From: Podocnemis expansa
Lineage: Eukaryota; Chordata; Testudines; Podocnemididae
Reading direction: 5' to 3'
DNA length: 64,000 nucleotides
Assembly: GCA_007922195.1 (NCBI GenBank)
Contig: ML681992.1
Span: forward strand, 1,716,613 to 1,780,612
Position numbers and translations under genes: made by a program. The notes under the pieces are model-generated. The model searched no databases and was not told the DNA's origin. It saw nothing but the letters and a program-made list of their open reading frames with translations. Shown here one piece after another: positions 10,580 to 23,177 of the stretch (the stretch's first letter is position 1; each line of letters opens with the position of its first letter).

Positions 10580-11300
10580 CTCTTCAGGTACTGGGAGTTT
10601 TTAAAACTCCCATGAAGAGAAGCTCTGACGGCGCATGCTCAGAAGTTCTGAGCATGCTCTGTCAGTACTTCCTCTGGTCAGTGGAGCCCTGGCTCGGCTT
10701 CGCTGCTGCGGAAGCTGGGTAAGACTGCAGAGGGTTGTGAGTCTGGCCAGCTATGGGGGCTAGCAGGGGAGTGGGTTAGAGTGGGTGGAGGGGGATCGGT
10801 CTGGCTAGGGGAGGCTGAGTGGGGAGGCAGGATCAGGCTGGGTGGGGGTGACCAGGAGAGCAGGATCAGGACTGTGGGGGCAGGATTTTGCACACTGAAA
10901 GCGTCCCATGCAGCAAACAATGTATTTTGCTCAGCTGCCTCAGAGTCTTAGAGGAAACATTGCCAAGGCCCACTATTTTTAGGGACTCAGCGTTCCAATG
11001 TCTCTAAAAATAGAAAACAGAGGCAGAACACTGCATTCTAGGGCCCACCATTTTAAAATAGTGGGCCCCGGAATGCATCATTTCAGCTCCAGTTTCTATT
11101 TTTCGGAGTCCCCTGAATATTGAGCCTCTAAAAATAGCTGGGCTCAGAATATCATTGTGGCACATTCAGGGAGAGCAGGGAGCAGCCCTGGTCTGGGCTG
11201 AGGCTTGAGCCTGAGCCTGCTCTGACTGAGCATGCTCAGAGCCTCTGAACATTCTCAGTCAGAGCAGGCTCCGGGTAGGAGCCTCAATCCAGGTCAGGGC
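10580..11300. repeat. Chain of four long palindromes, unclassified element
   Basis: Four hairpin-capable palindromes follow one another. They are 10580-10619 (centre in GGGAGTTTTTAAAACTCCC), 10619-10670 (centre GCTCAGAA|GTTCTGAGC), 10967-11143 (arms of about 88 bp, centre GGGCCCACCATTTT|AAAATAGTGGGCCC) and 11184-11300 (arms of about 58 bp, outer word GAGCCTGCTCTGACTGAG). The second and fourth share the word GCATGCTCAGA. The intervening DNA is GC-rich. This looks like a foldback-type DNA element, but I saw no coding capacity and no defined ends. Confidence 0.65.
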
Positions 11301-13369
11301 CTCTCCACAGTGACATGATGGCCAATATATATAGGCAGGCAGTCTTAGCGGCAGATATAGTGTGTATGCTTTTCTGTTTTTCTTACCATGAGTTTAGTAA
11401 ACAAAAGCCATTTGTGAATGATATGTACTAAAATCATATTTAAGGGTAAGCTTAATTATGTCCACAGATGGGGAAACATAACTGATGACAGAAAGTCACT
11501 ATAAACTGGAGAGGCTGTGTTCTAAAAAATATTATCACTAGCAACAACAAAATGTTATAAATAGTCTAGGTAACTTTTTTTTATAGAAAATGAGGCTCTG
11601 GTTAACTTCATGTCTCTCCTACATATACTACTATATGTTAACTATTTTTATTTATTTGAGTTTCTTTTTTTTTTTTTTTTGTCTGTTCTACTCATTCTGC
11701 CTTTATTACTGTTGCAAAAAATCAACAAGGGAACTGTTTCCCTAGGAATAGGAGAGCATAGAGACTATTCTTATCATGAAAAAAAAAATAATTGGGGCAC
11801 TGCCACCTGAATTTCATGGGAATTAAGCACAAAAAATAGAAAACCATGCATGATTTACTATTTCCAGAATTTCTTTGCTGTTGCTGTTGTTGTTTCATTT
11901 GACATTTACATAAGAGTGTAAGTACAGAAAGATGCTGTCATCTCCAAAGGGGCAGACAGCATTTATTTAGCATGTGATTGCAGCTCTGAAGGAGGAAAAT
12001 AGCATTTCAAGGGTCTACTGAGTGTGCACAGTTACAAGGCTTGTGAATTTTCAAAGGTGTCTTAGTATTCTCTGCTGCAAGAACAATAATTCTACTTTGC
12101 TACATTGACCAGCACGGTCTGTACAAACTTGAAGCATTTTGCTCCTCCACGATCCGCTGTTACTGCAGCTGACAACCTGGGAATCTGTCAGGTAGGATCT
12201 TGAGCACAGCTCTTCCTTCAGCTCCATGTGGTTAGTGATGGTGTGCTGCGTGGGGATGTTTAATTCTACTCTTTGCAGTTGGCTCAGTGGTCATCCTCAT
12301 TACCAAATCACTTCCCCCATTCAAGATGTGACTCTTAATCATCACTGCAAAGAAATACGTTCTCTCTTCTTCTTTCATGAATGATCTCTGTCTTGTACAG
12401 TGTTTGCACAAAGTCAGTCAATGTAGAGAAAATAGGGTGAAATCTAATTTGCTCACATACAGGTTTTTCAAACTGATGTCCCTTGTACACATCTTGCCAT
12501 CTGAGTGCCTAAACATGGAACAGGCCTGAGCTGTAATTAAGCCACACAAGGCAGAATGCATAACACCATTCATGTGTCATTGATTAGAGAACAAGGAATA
12601 GGTGAAAAATGGCACCCTGTAAAGAAAAGAAGAGTGAATTCTATCATGGGGGGGGAGGGGGGCTACATTCAATAAATGAATGTTCCACAGAAAAGGATAA
12701 AATGTATAAATATTCTGTGCGGTACAAACCTAAGAGGCCTTTGTGCCCCTTCGTAAATGGAATGCATATGATCAGAACAAAGATATCATGGATATACCAT
12801 GATAACAGAGGAAACAAGGTAAAAAGCTTATCTAAATCTAGTATATCAGATGATGTACACAGTACCTTTTTCTTGTTTCAGGAAAGGAATAAAATATGGC
12901 TTTTGGGGTAAATTTGGAAATATAACGTCTATACAGTGTGAATGTAAATACTGCATGAGACAACTTCCCAGAGTCTGATATTCCATTAAATCTTTCCCCT
13001 GTGCTATATTATTGGCCTAAAACTGATATTGACTGTCTGGGCTCTTGAATGTATTGCATAACAAACCAAAGTGTGATCAAGCAATTGACTATACCATTTA
13101 TTAACATGCCTAAGATAGCCAATGGGAGAGACCAAGATCAGGAGAATGTCCTAAGACTTGACCCTTTCAGGGAGTTTGACCCCAAAGTCCAGGCCATAGG
13201 GTTGCAACTCCTTTGCTTGGGATTTTCAGCTGAAAGCTCTCTTGACAATAGGTGCCTATGGTGTTTGTGCATGAAGTGGGAAGGAAATGAAGGAGAACAA
13301 CTTGCCTTACAACTTTTATCTCATCTGGAATATGGGAGGCTCCTGGCTCAAGATTCCCACCCCTATGGC
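11301..13369. other. No gene recognised
   Basis: Mixed-composition sequence with a poly(T) run near 11668-11681 and a poly(G) stretch near 12647-12662. The interval 12070-12560 has a more even base composition than its surroundings, but I recognise no exon, splice pair or repeat in it. Confidence 0.45.
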
Positions 13370-13870
13370 TGAGAGGAAGAAAGGATTTGAACCAGAATCT
13401 GATACCTTTCAGATGAGTTCTGTAACACTGTACTAAAAGTAATGAGAGACACCTTCTTCCTCCTCATTCTTCCTCCCTCACAAGCCCCCAATGCCATTTT
13501 ACCTGAGTTCATCTATGGGGTCCCAATCTGGTAAGTGAAATCTAAGCCCTCTTCATAGATCAAGCCCTACAAGCGTCTTAGGCAGAGATATGCCTCTCTT
13601 GCCCTAATGTAGGTGTCATATGATGGTATAGGCATCTGGATGCTTAGAGAGAGGTTCACTGTGCTTGCCCACAAACAAACATATGCATCTAGGGAACTTT
13701 AATGGAAAAAAAAATAGCTACCAAGTGAGTCTAGGTGCCTATAGCAATCAGCAGCAGCTGAGAAGGGGGAAGGGGGAAAGGGATATCTGAATCCCAAGGA
13801 AGGCTGATTCTGGAATTTAGGGACTTAAAAGGTCAGTTAGGCACCTCATTCCTTTTCTGAATCTTGAACC
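13370..13870 (-). mobile_element. tRNA-derived SINE with long body, antisense
   Basis: The antisense B-box-like block GGATTTGAACC lies at 13384-13394. It is followed by the antisense A-box region TCTGTAACACTGTACT at 13420-13435. The body to the right carries GTCTAGGTGCCTATAG and GTTAGGCACCTCATTCC, the same body type as the plus-strand copy at 4350-4990. It is diverged and non-functional. Confidence 0.55.
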
Positions 13871-15714
13871 AAATGTTTCCAGCATGCCACCCATGGCAGC
13901 AATCCTGTGTGTAGGAGAATGTGGGTCACAATTTTAATTTGTCTTTCCAGCATCCCTTTTGCCTTGGACCCTCTGCCAATGCTAGTATCCCCTCAATCCT
14001 TATCCTTCAGAGGCCCATTTTATTCCAATCATGAATGAATTAGAGAGGGCTTCCTGTGCACTGTCAAGCACAAGGTGAGACCTGAAAAAAATTAGATTTT
14101 GCTTTACAGCTGTAATCTAAGTTTGCTATACATTGCCAGTGCAGAAATACTGCTTGGGCAGAAAAGATTCAAAATTAAATATACTTTATTCAGTCTTTTA
14201 TTAATAGTTTACCTTAATTTAGCATGTACTTGTTACCTAGAAAAGGAAAATTAGACTGCATGAAGCAATTACAAGAAACATTCAAGCAGAAATATATTAA
14301 TGGCAAATAAATCTGCAAGATAAAACAACCCTACAGTTTCAAGTACCTCTATAATTTCAAAAACAAAGGAAAAGAGAAACAGTATGTGTACAATGAGCAC
14401 ATAGAAGCACTGGGAAAACATCACAGAAAACACTGAGGGGTGAGGGGACAACTATAAAAAGGAATATTACAGGTTAGTCCTAGATGCCTCTGGAGAGAAG
14501 CATGTCCAATGGATGCTATAGCCATTCAAACATATCCCATCTGCTCCTCTGACTTTAAGTGCATCCTTATTAAAGTGCATCCTTTATGCATCCTTTTTAA
14601 AGTGGATTTGCTACGGAGCTGTAAAATCACATCAGATCAGGCCAGATATTTGGTATGCTTTTATTAAAATACTCAATATAGTGTGTCAACTGGGATCCAA
14701 AATTAATACCTTCATCCAGATCATACAATTTATAAAATTAAGAGTAAACCTGAAAACTGTAAATGCAAGAGCACAAAATGCTTCATATCAGACTACATCT
14801 AAAATGTGTGGTGATTGGAGGCCATCCTGCAGCTGTGGTGTACTGCTTGACACAATGTTCATTTAAGATAATGGAATTACACCTATTAACTTCTGAAGTT
14901 TCTGTTTCAGGACCACAAAGAAGAATATCATCTTCTTGGTCTGGCGGATAATGAGTCTTTGTCTGTAATCCAAAAAAATGTCTTCGGCTGTTTTGTTCCC
15001 TTGTCTCATAATAAATTTCTACTAAATTTCTTTTACTCAACCAACCCAGATTTCATAACTTTCCAGTATGGTGTTTCTGCTTATTGGTCCAGATTCTTTG
15101 CTAGCTTAATTGCTGCTGGCCCAATTAATTCAATGGCGTTTCAATGTATTATACCAGCTGAGGATCTGTCTCATTATTTCTCAGATGTATTAGCATTTTC
15201 CCAGGTTCAAATAGGAGCATGTTATTTCCCATCCATTCCTAAAGGTCTCTTTGCATCATTTTTTCTGTATTCTCTGTTTTTACAACACCTCCTAACAAGT
15301 TTTCCCCTGTGACTTTCATTAATGTGCTACCTATTCTTACTTCCAACATATTACAAAAGATGTGAAATATGACACTACCTGATATTTCCTAATATTGATC
15401 CTGGCAGCAGTTTACATAAAATGCGCCCTCAGTACCACCACCAGATAATACAGATTCAATATCACTTCTCCCTGTTTGAAGCCCTTTGGAAAGTTTTCAC
15501 ACCACATCTTTGCCCATGTTCATAGCTAAGTTAATATAAATTATTATAAGCAGGATTTCATGGGATACTGTAATTCATGTTTGCCTAAAAATTAAATATG
15601 GGCCATTTTTCTTTATCTGCTAAAAATACGTTCTTTATCTATTAAAAAAACTAGGGGCATATTTGGGATATTTTTTTTAGACATCCACACTTTCTGTCGA
15701 ACGTTGTACAAAAA
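13871..15714. other. No feature recognised
   Basis: AT-rich sequence. Frames of 117 codons (14959-15312, plus) and 85 codons (14783-15040, minus) overlap antisense and match nothing I know. The minus frame could be decayed LINE sequence, but I could not place motifs. Confidence 0.4.
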
Positions 15715-16075
15715 TAGATTCTTACAGGGATCTGGCCACACCAGGCCTCATTTGGAGTACTGTGCCTGGTTTTGGGCCCTCTGTTACAGAAATGATGTGA
15801 AGAAATTGGAAAAAGCCCAGTGGAGGGCAACAGAAATGATTATGGGCCAGGAGCACGTGACTGACAAGGAGAGATTGAAATAACTAGGCTTCTTTAGTCT
15901 ACAGAAGAGAAGAATGAGGGGGGGATCTGACAGCAGACTTTACTTACCTGAAAAGGTGTTCCAGGGAGGATAGGTCTATGTTGTTTTCAGTGGTGGCAGA
16001 TGACAGAATTAGGCACAGGGTTCTCAAATTGCAGTGAGAAGGTCAGATATTAGGGAAAACTGGGAGAGTGGTAAA
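15715..16075 (+). mobile_element. CR1 LINE 3' fragment
   Basis: It encodes a decayed version of the conserved CR1 C-terminal region. The RPHLEYC-like block is visible around 15747-15770 as CCTCATTTGGAGTACTGTG. It is followed by the AGAGGAGAAT-like and CAGTGGTGGCAGATGACAG blocks expected downstream. It breaks off at about 16075 against GC-rich filler. Confidence 0.8.
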
Positions 16076-17000
16076 GCACTGCAAGAGGCTCGGGGCCAGA
16101 GCCGATTCCTGCCACTGCCTGTAAGTGGCAGGAGCTGGCTCCAAGCCTCCTGTGCTGCCAGCCAGGCACAGCAGGCGGGAGATGCAGGGCCTTTGCCCTG
16201 GTGGCCCCAGTGCAGCAATGCCTCTAGCATGGAGGCTGGAATCTTGGCTCTGCCTTTCCAATCTTCTAGTCAAAACAGCATAATCAGCATAAAGGGAGGA
16301 ACTATCCATTAGCGTTGTAAGCCAACAGCAGCCTCCTTGCTGAACTCCTTCTATCTGTATGCAGAGGGAGAGGCTGCTGGCAGATGCTGAGGTCTGGCCT
16401 CCCCTACTCCCAGACTGGAGCAGAGTCCAGCAACTGATCTTACCAGGGAAGCAAGGGACAACTGGAAGGCCTGTATTTAAGAGGCCCGGGGATGCCCATT
16501 CTTGTGGGGACCCCACCATGCCCCTGCATGGAACTCTTATCCATGACCCTGACCACCCAGCACAGTGGCTTGAGGGTGTGGCAAGGCCCTGGCATGAGAC
16601 ACCGTGGCTGCCCTCTGCACTGACACCCTGCTGCTGGGTCTACTGTTCTGCCTCAAGGGGCAGGGCTGGCCAGCACAGGGTGGCCTCCAGGAGGGCTATT
16701 TCAGGGTCAGGAATACTGTCCAGGGCCCCGATCACACCAACTTGGGCCATGGAGGACCCTGGTGTGACAGCCCAGTAGTGCTCCTGACCCTGGAAGGCCC
16801 AGCTAGAGGCAGCCCCATGAGTTGGTTGACCTTACCCCCAGAGCACAGCAGGCATGTGAAGGCTCATTGGTCTTCCAGGAGCAGACCAGCCAGCCCAGGG
16901 GTTGAGCAAAGGCACTACAATCTGTCATGGCCTCTAGCCTGAGGACCCAGCAAAAGCTGACATGTGTTGACAGAACTCTTTGCTGTAGACCAGTCCATAG
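16076..17000. other. GC-rich segment of unknown origin
   Basis: High-GC DNA with sub-repeats such as GCCACTGCCTGTAAGTGGCAGG, itself a short inverted repeat at 16111-16132. Several antisense and overlapping frames of 90-158 codons occur, as expected when GC content suppresses stop codons. None has a recognisable motif. Confidence 0.4.
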
Positions 17001-17429
17001 GCATAGCCTTAGATTTGGTTTGCACAGAATTATGAATGTTGAAGAGCTATAACTAGCTACTACTTAGTATTATTGGTTGTATTAGTAATATTTAATGTTT
17101 ATTGATATTAAGAATCCATATGCATTAAGTTAAAATGGATAGTTTAGATATTCCTCTCAAAATCTGTGATTCTGGCAAGATCAGATGTGCACCATTTCAA
17201 ATTAACTTCTGACAGTCTATTACTCTGAGCTCAAATGTGGGATGCTGAAGAATTTTTTGTTACTAGACTGTCACACCTGGCTAAATTCAGTCTGCTCTAG
17301 GTATAGGTCTGCAGCTGAAAGACAAATGTACCAAGAGGGTTCTTGATAGCTAACCATAACACTATTTGTAATAGAAAAAGCTACTAGCAATGTTGGATCA
17401 TACATGCACCTATAATAAAAGCTTCCTTC

Positions 17430-17840
17430 TGCTTGAAAATCCTTCTGCATCCATCCAGGCCCAGCTCAAGGGGCTGTGGCACCCCGAGCCAGCTTTGCGC
17501 CCTGCCCCCAAGGTGGCAGGGGTGGAACCGGGCTTCTGCTGTGGCCCAGTTTGTCCTGCCCCCAGGTCAGGGAACAGCTGGCCCAGGGATGGAGTGGGCC
17601 AGGCCATAAGCCAAGCTCCACTCTCTCTCCCATCCCCTGGGCCGGCTATTCTCCCCTAGGAGTGGGGAGGGCCAGCCCAGAGGCAGGGTGAGAGAGTGAA
17701 GTGGCTGGTTCGGTGAGGGGCAGGAGCATGGGGTCTGGCTTCTGGGCCAGCTTGCCCTGCCCCCACCACAGTGCCACAAGCCCCCTAAGCCAGCAGTGCC
17801 CTGAGCCATGGCCTCAGTGGCTAATGGTAAGATCCAGCCG
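17430..17840. other. GC-rich insertion-like segment
   Basis: An island of high GC with an abrupt change of composition from AT-rich flanks, low-complexity pro/gly-like frames and no identifiable motif. It may be the filler of a non-autonomous DNA transposon. I could not find paired termini. Confidence 0.35.
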
Positions 17841-18047
17841 GTCTAACAAAAATTTCATGCTCTGAAATGCATTTTCCTATCCTTACCTTTGTTACCTCCT
17901 ATACGAAGTACTGAAATTCTATGTTAGCATTTTCATTGGAATGTTGATCCCATTGCATCGTACTACATACCATTAAGTAATATTTAGACTATGGTAAGCT
18001 GTCACTTACTGGCTTTATGCCAGTTTTGATTCGATTTGGAAATAAAT

Positions 18048-18140
18048 ATTAAGAGCATAAGAATGTTCATAGATGGAACAATGGTCCATCTAGCCCAAAT
18101 GACCCATCCAACTACCCATTCCAGGTTTGGACAAACAAAA
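18048..18140. repeat. Short fragment of a dispersed reptile repeat
   Basis: The blocks AAGAGCATAAGAATG and GGTCCATCTAGCCCA resemble a repeat common in turtle genomes. The fragment is short and diverged. Confidence 0.4.
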
Positions 18141-19329
18141 ATTACAATATATGAACAAAAATAAGATTAAGTAAATGGAAAAGAAAGAGGAGATGTAATC
18201 ATGTTCTATTAATATATAGTGTTGTCATGCTTACACACCACATTCTCTCCGACACAGAAAAAAGAATTAAAGAAGCTAGTCATTCTCCTTATGTTTAGTA
18301 AGTTGCATATTTTTTTTCCAGAATCCTGCAACTGGATATTAATACTGAATTATTCAATGGTTTACCTTTTTTTTTTTTTTTTTTGAAGCAACAGTGGGTC
18401 TTCTAGTCATCTGATTTGTCTTCTGCTTTTGAGGCAGTGGATCTGGAGCCCTGGAAATTGTCTCTTGCAGGGATAGTTTTGTTAGGACAAAATCAACTTT
18501 ACACTATATATTTTTTATGCTTGGTAAGTACCTACAAATATATTGAAGAAATAATTGAGCCCCCTTACTTTTAAAATTTCTAGGAATTCTTTTAAGCAAA
18601 CTTCTAATATCACATCAATGAAATAAGCAAAAATTACAAAGTTTCTCTCGAGTGACCTCTGGCTAGTATAGTTGCATACATCCATGGGCAAATGGCCAGT
18701 ATTTTAAACAATTGTACTGTCTTATTTTTCTGACAGCTGTATTCTGTTTTTCTGGTTCATCTATTACTGTTCTATTCTGGGTTCATGTTTGCCCTTAATG
18801 TTCAGTACAAAAGCTAATTGTTTCTCTAAGCAGCTTTTCTAAGGGCTTTGCTTTTGTAACTTTGATGCTTTATGAACTGAATGGCAAATTAGAACCTAGA
18901 TAAACAGTTAAAATTTGCAAACAGTAGTTCTCCTTGCCATGTAATGAAAAATACAAGCCATTTTTAGGACAAAATATATATCCAGAGACTTTTACAAGTC
19001 TGTTATTCTGCAGTTCATGTAGCATCTCCATATGAGCTTTTGTTGTATTACATATCCAATAAGTCTGTTCTAGATACATTTTACCTCATTGTTCTGTCTT
19101 CTATTGAGGTTTTTATGTGGAAATATACTGTAATCTTATACTGCAATCACTGTTTTAATTACACATCTGTCACATAGGTGTTCCCTCACCCTCTTCACAG
19201 GGAGAGGAAATCGTGTGCAGTGGAGTGTGCTGTTTTGAAATTTATTGTTGTAGTGTCCATCAGGATGTGTTATTATGACTATTGTCTGTCCCTTTGATAG
19301 TATACAGATGAGTAAAAATGGGTGGGAAG
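18141..19329. other. No feature recognised
   Basis: AT-rich DNA with a poly(T) run at about 18367-18385. No gene or repeat is recognised. Confidence 0.45.
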
Positions 19330-19810
19330 TGAAGGGTCATGTAATCACAGAAGATCAGGTTTGGAAGGGTACCTGGGAGCTCATCTAGAAGACCAACCCC
19401 TGTTTATAGCAGAACCAGCCCCCAAATTAATAATCTCAGACAGGGTTTTGTCAACTGGAACTTAAAATCCTCTAAGGATTCAGATGCTACCACCTCCCTA
19501 GGTAACTCAGTTCTGTGCATCACTACACTCCTAATAGAAAAAGCTTTTCCCCATATCCCACCTAGACCTCCCCCCTCCGCAACTTGTTCCTTATTCTGTC
19601 TTCTGCCATCACTAAGAACAGTATAGGTGCATACTCCCTGGAACTCCCTTTCTGGTAGTTGAAGGCTGCTATCAAATCCCTGTTCACACTTTTCTTCAGA
19701 ATTATAAGCTTTGGTCCATCATCCTCTGCCCATAAGACATGTGCTCCAGCTCCCTAACAATTTTTGTTGCTCTCCACTGTTCTTTCTCAAATTTGCCCAT
19801 GGGAGAGTAA
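19330..19810 (-). mobile_element. CR1 LINE 3' fragment, antisense
   Basis: Antisense CR1 3' sequence. It starts near ATCACAGAAGATCAGGTTTGG and GAGCTCATCTAGAAGACCAA (the conserved untranslated end). It continues through CCTCTAAGGATTCAG, CACCTCCCTAGGTAACTC and GAAAAAGCTTTTCCCC, the antisense of the C-terminal coding region. It ends in diverged sequence near 19810. Confidence 0.82.
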
Positions 19811-20830
19811 AAAGATTGGTGAAACATTGGCTTTGAACCAGACTATTGAAATACCAGGCAGAAATATAAATATGAATAGAAATGTGTCCAGTGTTGCCTA
19901 CGTCTATGCCCACAGCACTTCTTCTAATAGCTCAGCTTTTAAAAAAAGTTGGTTTCTAATTTTGTCTGATGTGAAGAAAACAATGTTCTGAAATGAACAT
20001 AATCAATTCATAGTTCTAGATCCGCTGTAACCTGCCCGCCTCCATGCTATTTGGGTTTCACACTGCTGACTTAAAACAACTTCAGATATGTTTATCTGAG
20101 GTCTGTCTCAATGGCTTCCTGGGAGCTGCAGTAATCAATCAAAAAACTTTGGTGCATGATTCAGTAGCACTAAAGACTGTACCTTCAGTCAATCCATGCT
20201 CAAGACATCATTAAACCACCAATTTAACTTTTGGGTTTCCCACTTGAAGTCAATAAGATTGAAGCACATACCTAAAATTGAGCCAGTGTTTAAGTGCTGT
20301 CTTGCTTAGCAATGCTTCCCTGAATTAGAGATTAAAAGCAAAAAATGACAAGATTATGTCATCTGTGCTATTTTCCAGACAATGTGTATTTCACATATGC
20401 TTTCCCTATGGCATACTAGCTAGTGTTTTGTTCAGTTGTTTGAACTGTTGCAAACAAAGCTTCAGTCAGTTCTCTGAAGCACAAGCTGATCTCACCATTT
20501 GCCTGGTAATCAGTCTTTTTCTTTTCTTACTTTCATCCCCTAACTTCTCAATACATCCTAAAATAGGGTGGTTTTCCCCTCTGTGCTTCAGAACCTGGGT
20601 TTACACCAACCCTGATTATGGGATGCACCCTATATTAGTTGGATTAGGACATTCCCTATAACTGGCAGCAGGTATAAACTAACAGTTTGTGATAGAGCAG
20701 AGAAACGGGACACTAACAGGAAAAAAGATAAAGAGAGGCTTTGGCTCCAGCTGTATGTGCAGCCAGTTTCAGGCCTGGCTCAGTTCAGAGCTGACTGGGG
20801 AAGAGGCAGGGGGTCACTCTCCTTCTCATT
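19811..20830. other. No feature recognised
   Basis: Unique-looking, moderately AT-rich sequence. A 101-codon frame at 20356-20661 has no recognisable domain. Confidence 0.45.
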
Positions 20831-21262
20831 GGCAATGTCTACACTGCAGGGCTTTATTAAGATGTTTTAATAAAGTCTACTTTAATCCGGTTTAAAGTAG
20901 ACTTTATTAAGTGAGCTTAGCCATCCACACTCAAAATGGCAGGAAACTGCCCACATCCACACCGGCAGCTGCTAGGTTGCCCTAGAAGTGGTGCTTGTGG
21001 GTACCTGGCCCACAGTGCACAACAGCAGAGGTGCCCCTCTCACCCAGCCACCCCTTTACTACAGGAAGTGAGTGATGGCTCCAACCTCCATACTGTGTGT
21101 GGCAACAGGGAGCCCAGGGAGGTCAGGGAGCCTGACGTGTCCCAGCAATGTGCCAGCGTAGCACTCCACAACCATCCTGCATTGCCCAGACTCCTCCTGC
21201 TCTGGACCAGGTGCTGCAGAGCAACTACCAATGCAGGGGCAGGGTGCAGCAGTTGTCAAGAC
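20831..21262. mobile_element. Harbinger-like MITE fragment, TTTAATCCGG type
   Basis: The left end GGCAATGTCTACACTGCAG resembles the shared terminus. It is followed by a cluster of AAGTCTACTTTAATCCGGTTTAAAGTAGACTT, itself a palindrome centred near 20888. A GC-rich interior follows to about 21260. I do not see a matching right terminus; a Penelope fragment begins near there. Confidence 0.5.
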
Positions 21263-21384
21263 ACAAACACTGGGAAACAGCACATAGAGGAAGGTGATGA
21301 CAAATCATCTGTTGTAATGGGAAAGAAATCCATAGTCATGATTTAATCCCGCTTTCACACAATCTAATCTGAAAGAACTAGCAG
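21263..21384 (-). mobile_element. Penelope-like fragment, antisense half of an inverted pair
   Basis: The reverse complement matches the end of the GIY-YIG coding region and the start of the 3' UTR of the copy at 45440-45996. The landmarks are GTAATGGGAAAG, ATCCATAGTC and CCCGCTTTCACACAAT. The same blocks, including GGGAAACAGCACA, occur in the antisense copy at 32440-32560. Confidence 0.7.
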
Positions 21385-21393
21385 CTTTCTTTT

Positions 21394-21441
<48 letters not shown>

Positions 21442-21443
21442 TT
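21385..21443 (+). repeat. (TTTC)n microsatellite
   Basis: A nearly pure TTTC array between two Penelope fragments of opposite orientation. Confidence 0.9.
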
Positions 21444-21656
21444 GTGCTGTTTTTGAGTGTTTGAATCTTAACAGCTGCTTTGATTTGCTGTTAGGGTGTA
21501 ACCTGATCCTATGTCTTACACTCCTCTTCATTTATTTTCTACCATTCTGTAAGTTTCCCCAGCTTCAAACCGTCTGACAAAGCAGGATTTTCTCCCATGA
21601 AAGCTCATGAAATAAATTTGTTAATCTTAAACAGTGCCTCAGGCCTCCTTGTTTGT
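21444..21656 (+). mobile_element. Penelope-like 3' end, sense half of an inverted pair
   Basis: It carries the 3' UTR blocks TGCTTTGATTTGCTGTTAGG, AACCTGATCCTATG and ATTCTGTAAGTTTCCCC. The tail follows: CTGACAAAGCAGGATTTTCT, AAAGCTCATG and AATAAATTTGTTAATCTT. The same order is seen in the copy ending at 45996. It stands in opposite orientation to 21263-21384. Confidence 0.8.
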
Positions 21657-21664
21657 TATATAAC

Positions 21665-21850
21665 AATATCAGGGGGGTCGGGCTGAGGAGGGGATACACA
21701 GGCTGAGAAAGGGAAACACACAGCTGGAGAAGAGGAGAGAGAAATACAGGGTCATGCTGGAGAAGGGCAAGGGGAGAGGCAGGCTGGGTCAGACAGAAAA
21801 GGGGAGACACATGCTGGAGAAGGCAAGGGGAGAGACACAGGGTGTCTGGG
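21665..21850. repeat. Purine-rich tandem repeat
   Basis: Irregular tandem copies of a roughly 25-35-bp unit containing GGGGAGA, CACATGCTGGAGAAG and GGGCAAGGGGAGA. The asymmetric purine strand explains the stop-free frames on both strands. It is not coding. Confidence 0.65.
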
Positions 21851-23177
21851 TGGCGAAGGTAAAGAGATATTTCCCTGTACTATTCCTGACAATTCCTCAC
21901 ACAGCAGTTTTTTGGGGGAAAAATGGATATGCTTAAGTCTGTGAGCTTTAATTAGGACACCAGAGAGCATCATGAGTTAACAGTTACTCCACAAACAAGC
22001 AAGCAAATAAACCTGCTACAAGATACACTATGGAATCTGTTTATTTTTCCATTTTGAACTCTGGAAGAATCGGAAGACTAGAAATCTTTCCAGCCTTTGC
22101 TGCTTGCATTTCATTTCTTTATAGAGTAAGGTTTATTTCATCTCTACCCAAATGTCACCCCAGGCCACCCAGAACTATATTACACCACAGAGAAGATTAG
22201 ATCATAAGAAATGAACGACACATGTTGCAAATGCATTGGATTTGGTCCATGGACATAAAAGGGAAAAATCTGCATGTTTTTCCTCTGTTGACATAGAGGC
22301 AATTTTCTTCCTAGCCATATTTGGAATTTCTGTTAAGAGTCTTCAGGGGGTCAAATATCTTGCCTATCTAAATGTTAGGATGTGGCTGTGCCTTTTAAAC
22401 TCTGGCAGGACAGAGCATGGGCAGAGATTGCCTTGGATGATCTACATATACGAGAAGATATTGGCATATTCCTGGACATGCATGTGGTAAATTAGGAGAT
22501 GAGAAAATAGAGCCTTTGAATCAAATGGTTATTTAAGATGTGCTCCATTGTACATTCTAATAAAGCATTATTGTTTGTATTAATTTAAGTAAAATTTATG
22601 ACATAGTTGATGATATTTATCAGCATGATACTCATATAGAAATTTAGCTAATAAGAAAAAATAATGAACCCCTGTGCAGTTTCAAATTGCTTAGTAGTGA
22701 GGATTTAATGTAAAATTTCCAATCTATTTTCAAGCAAGATAATGCAAAATGTGCAAAATCTTTTCATACTGGCTCACATTTTGTATATCTTATCTATACA
22801 TGATGGAAAGTCTATGATCGTTAAAGCTTCATTTAAAGGTGTAGGAAAGCGCATTGTATAATAGACTTCTTTAATATAATTGTTCAAACTAAACAGGATA
22901 ATTAGAGGTGTTTAAACAGGTCATCAGGTAAAAATGTTTTTGATAACTGAAGAAACCATCTAGTGAACTGCTCATCCATATTATGTTTTAAAAGAGGAGA
23001 AAGGTAAATTAGAACAGGAAAAAGGTGAGTGACATCTGTTCTCTATTATTTTCTGAAACCAGCAAACCTGTCATTGTTTTCTATGTTATGTGTCTCTAAA
23101 TGAAACTTATTTTAATCAGAGCTGTTCAGCATTGTAGATTGTCAGACTACGAAGAATTTAAAAGGATATCAGCCTTA
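21851..23177. other. No feature recognised
   Basis: AT-rich DNA. No gene or recognisable repeat. Confidence 0.45.

Noticed and set aside
14783..15312. Antisense frames of 85 and 117 codons, possibly a LINE-1 relic
   Set aside because: I tried to place L1 C-terminal motifs and could not align any with confidence.
16043..16519. 158-codon minus frame
   Set aside because: It is a GC-rich shadow frame overlapping frames on the other strand and has no motif.
21385..21443. CRISPR-like or tandem array
   Set aside because: It is a pure tetranucleotide microsatellite. There are no spacers and the context is a vertebrate genome.
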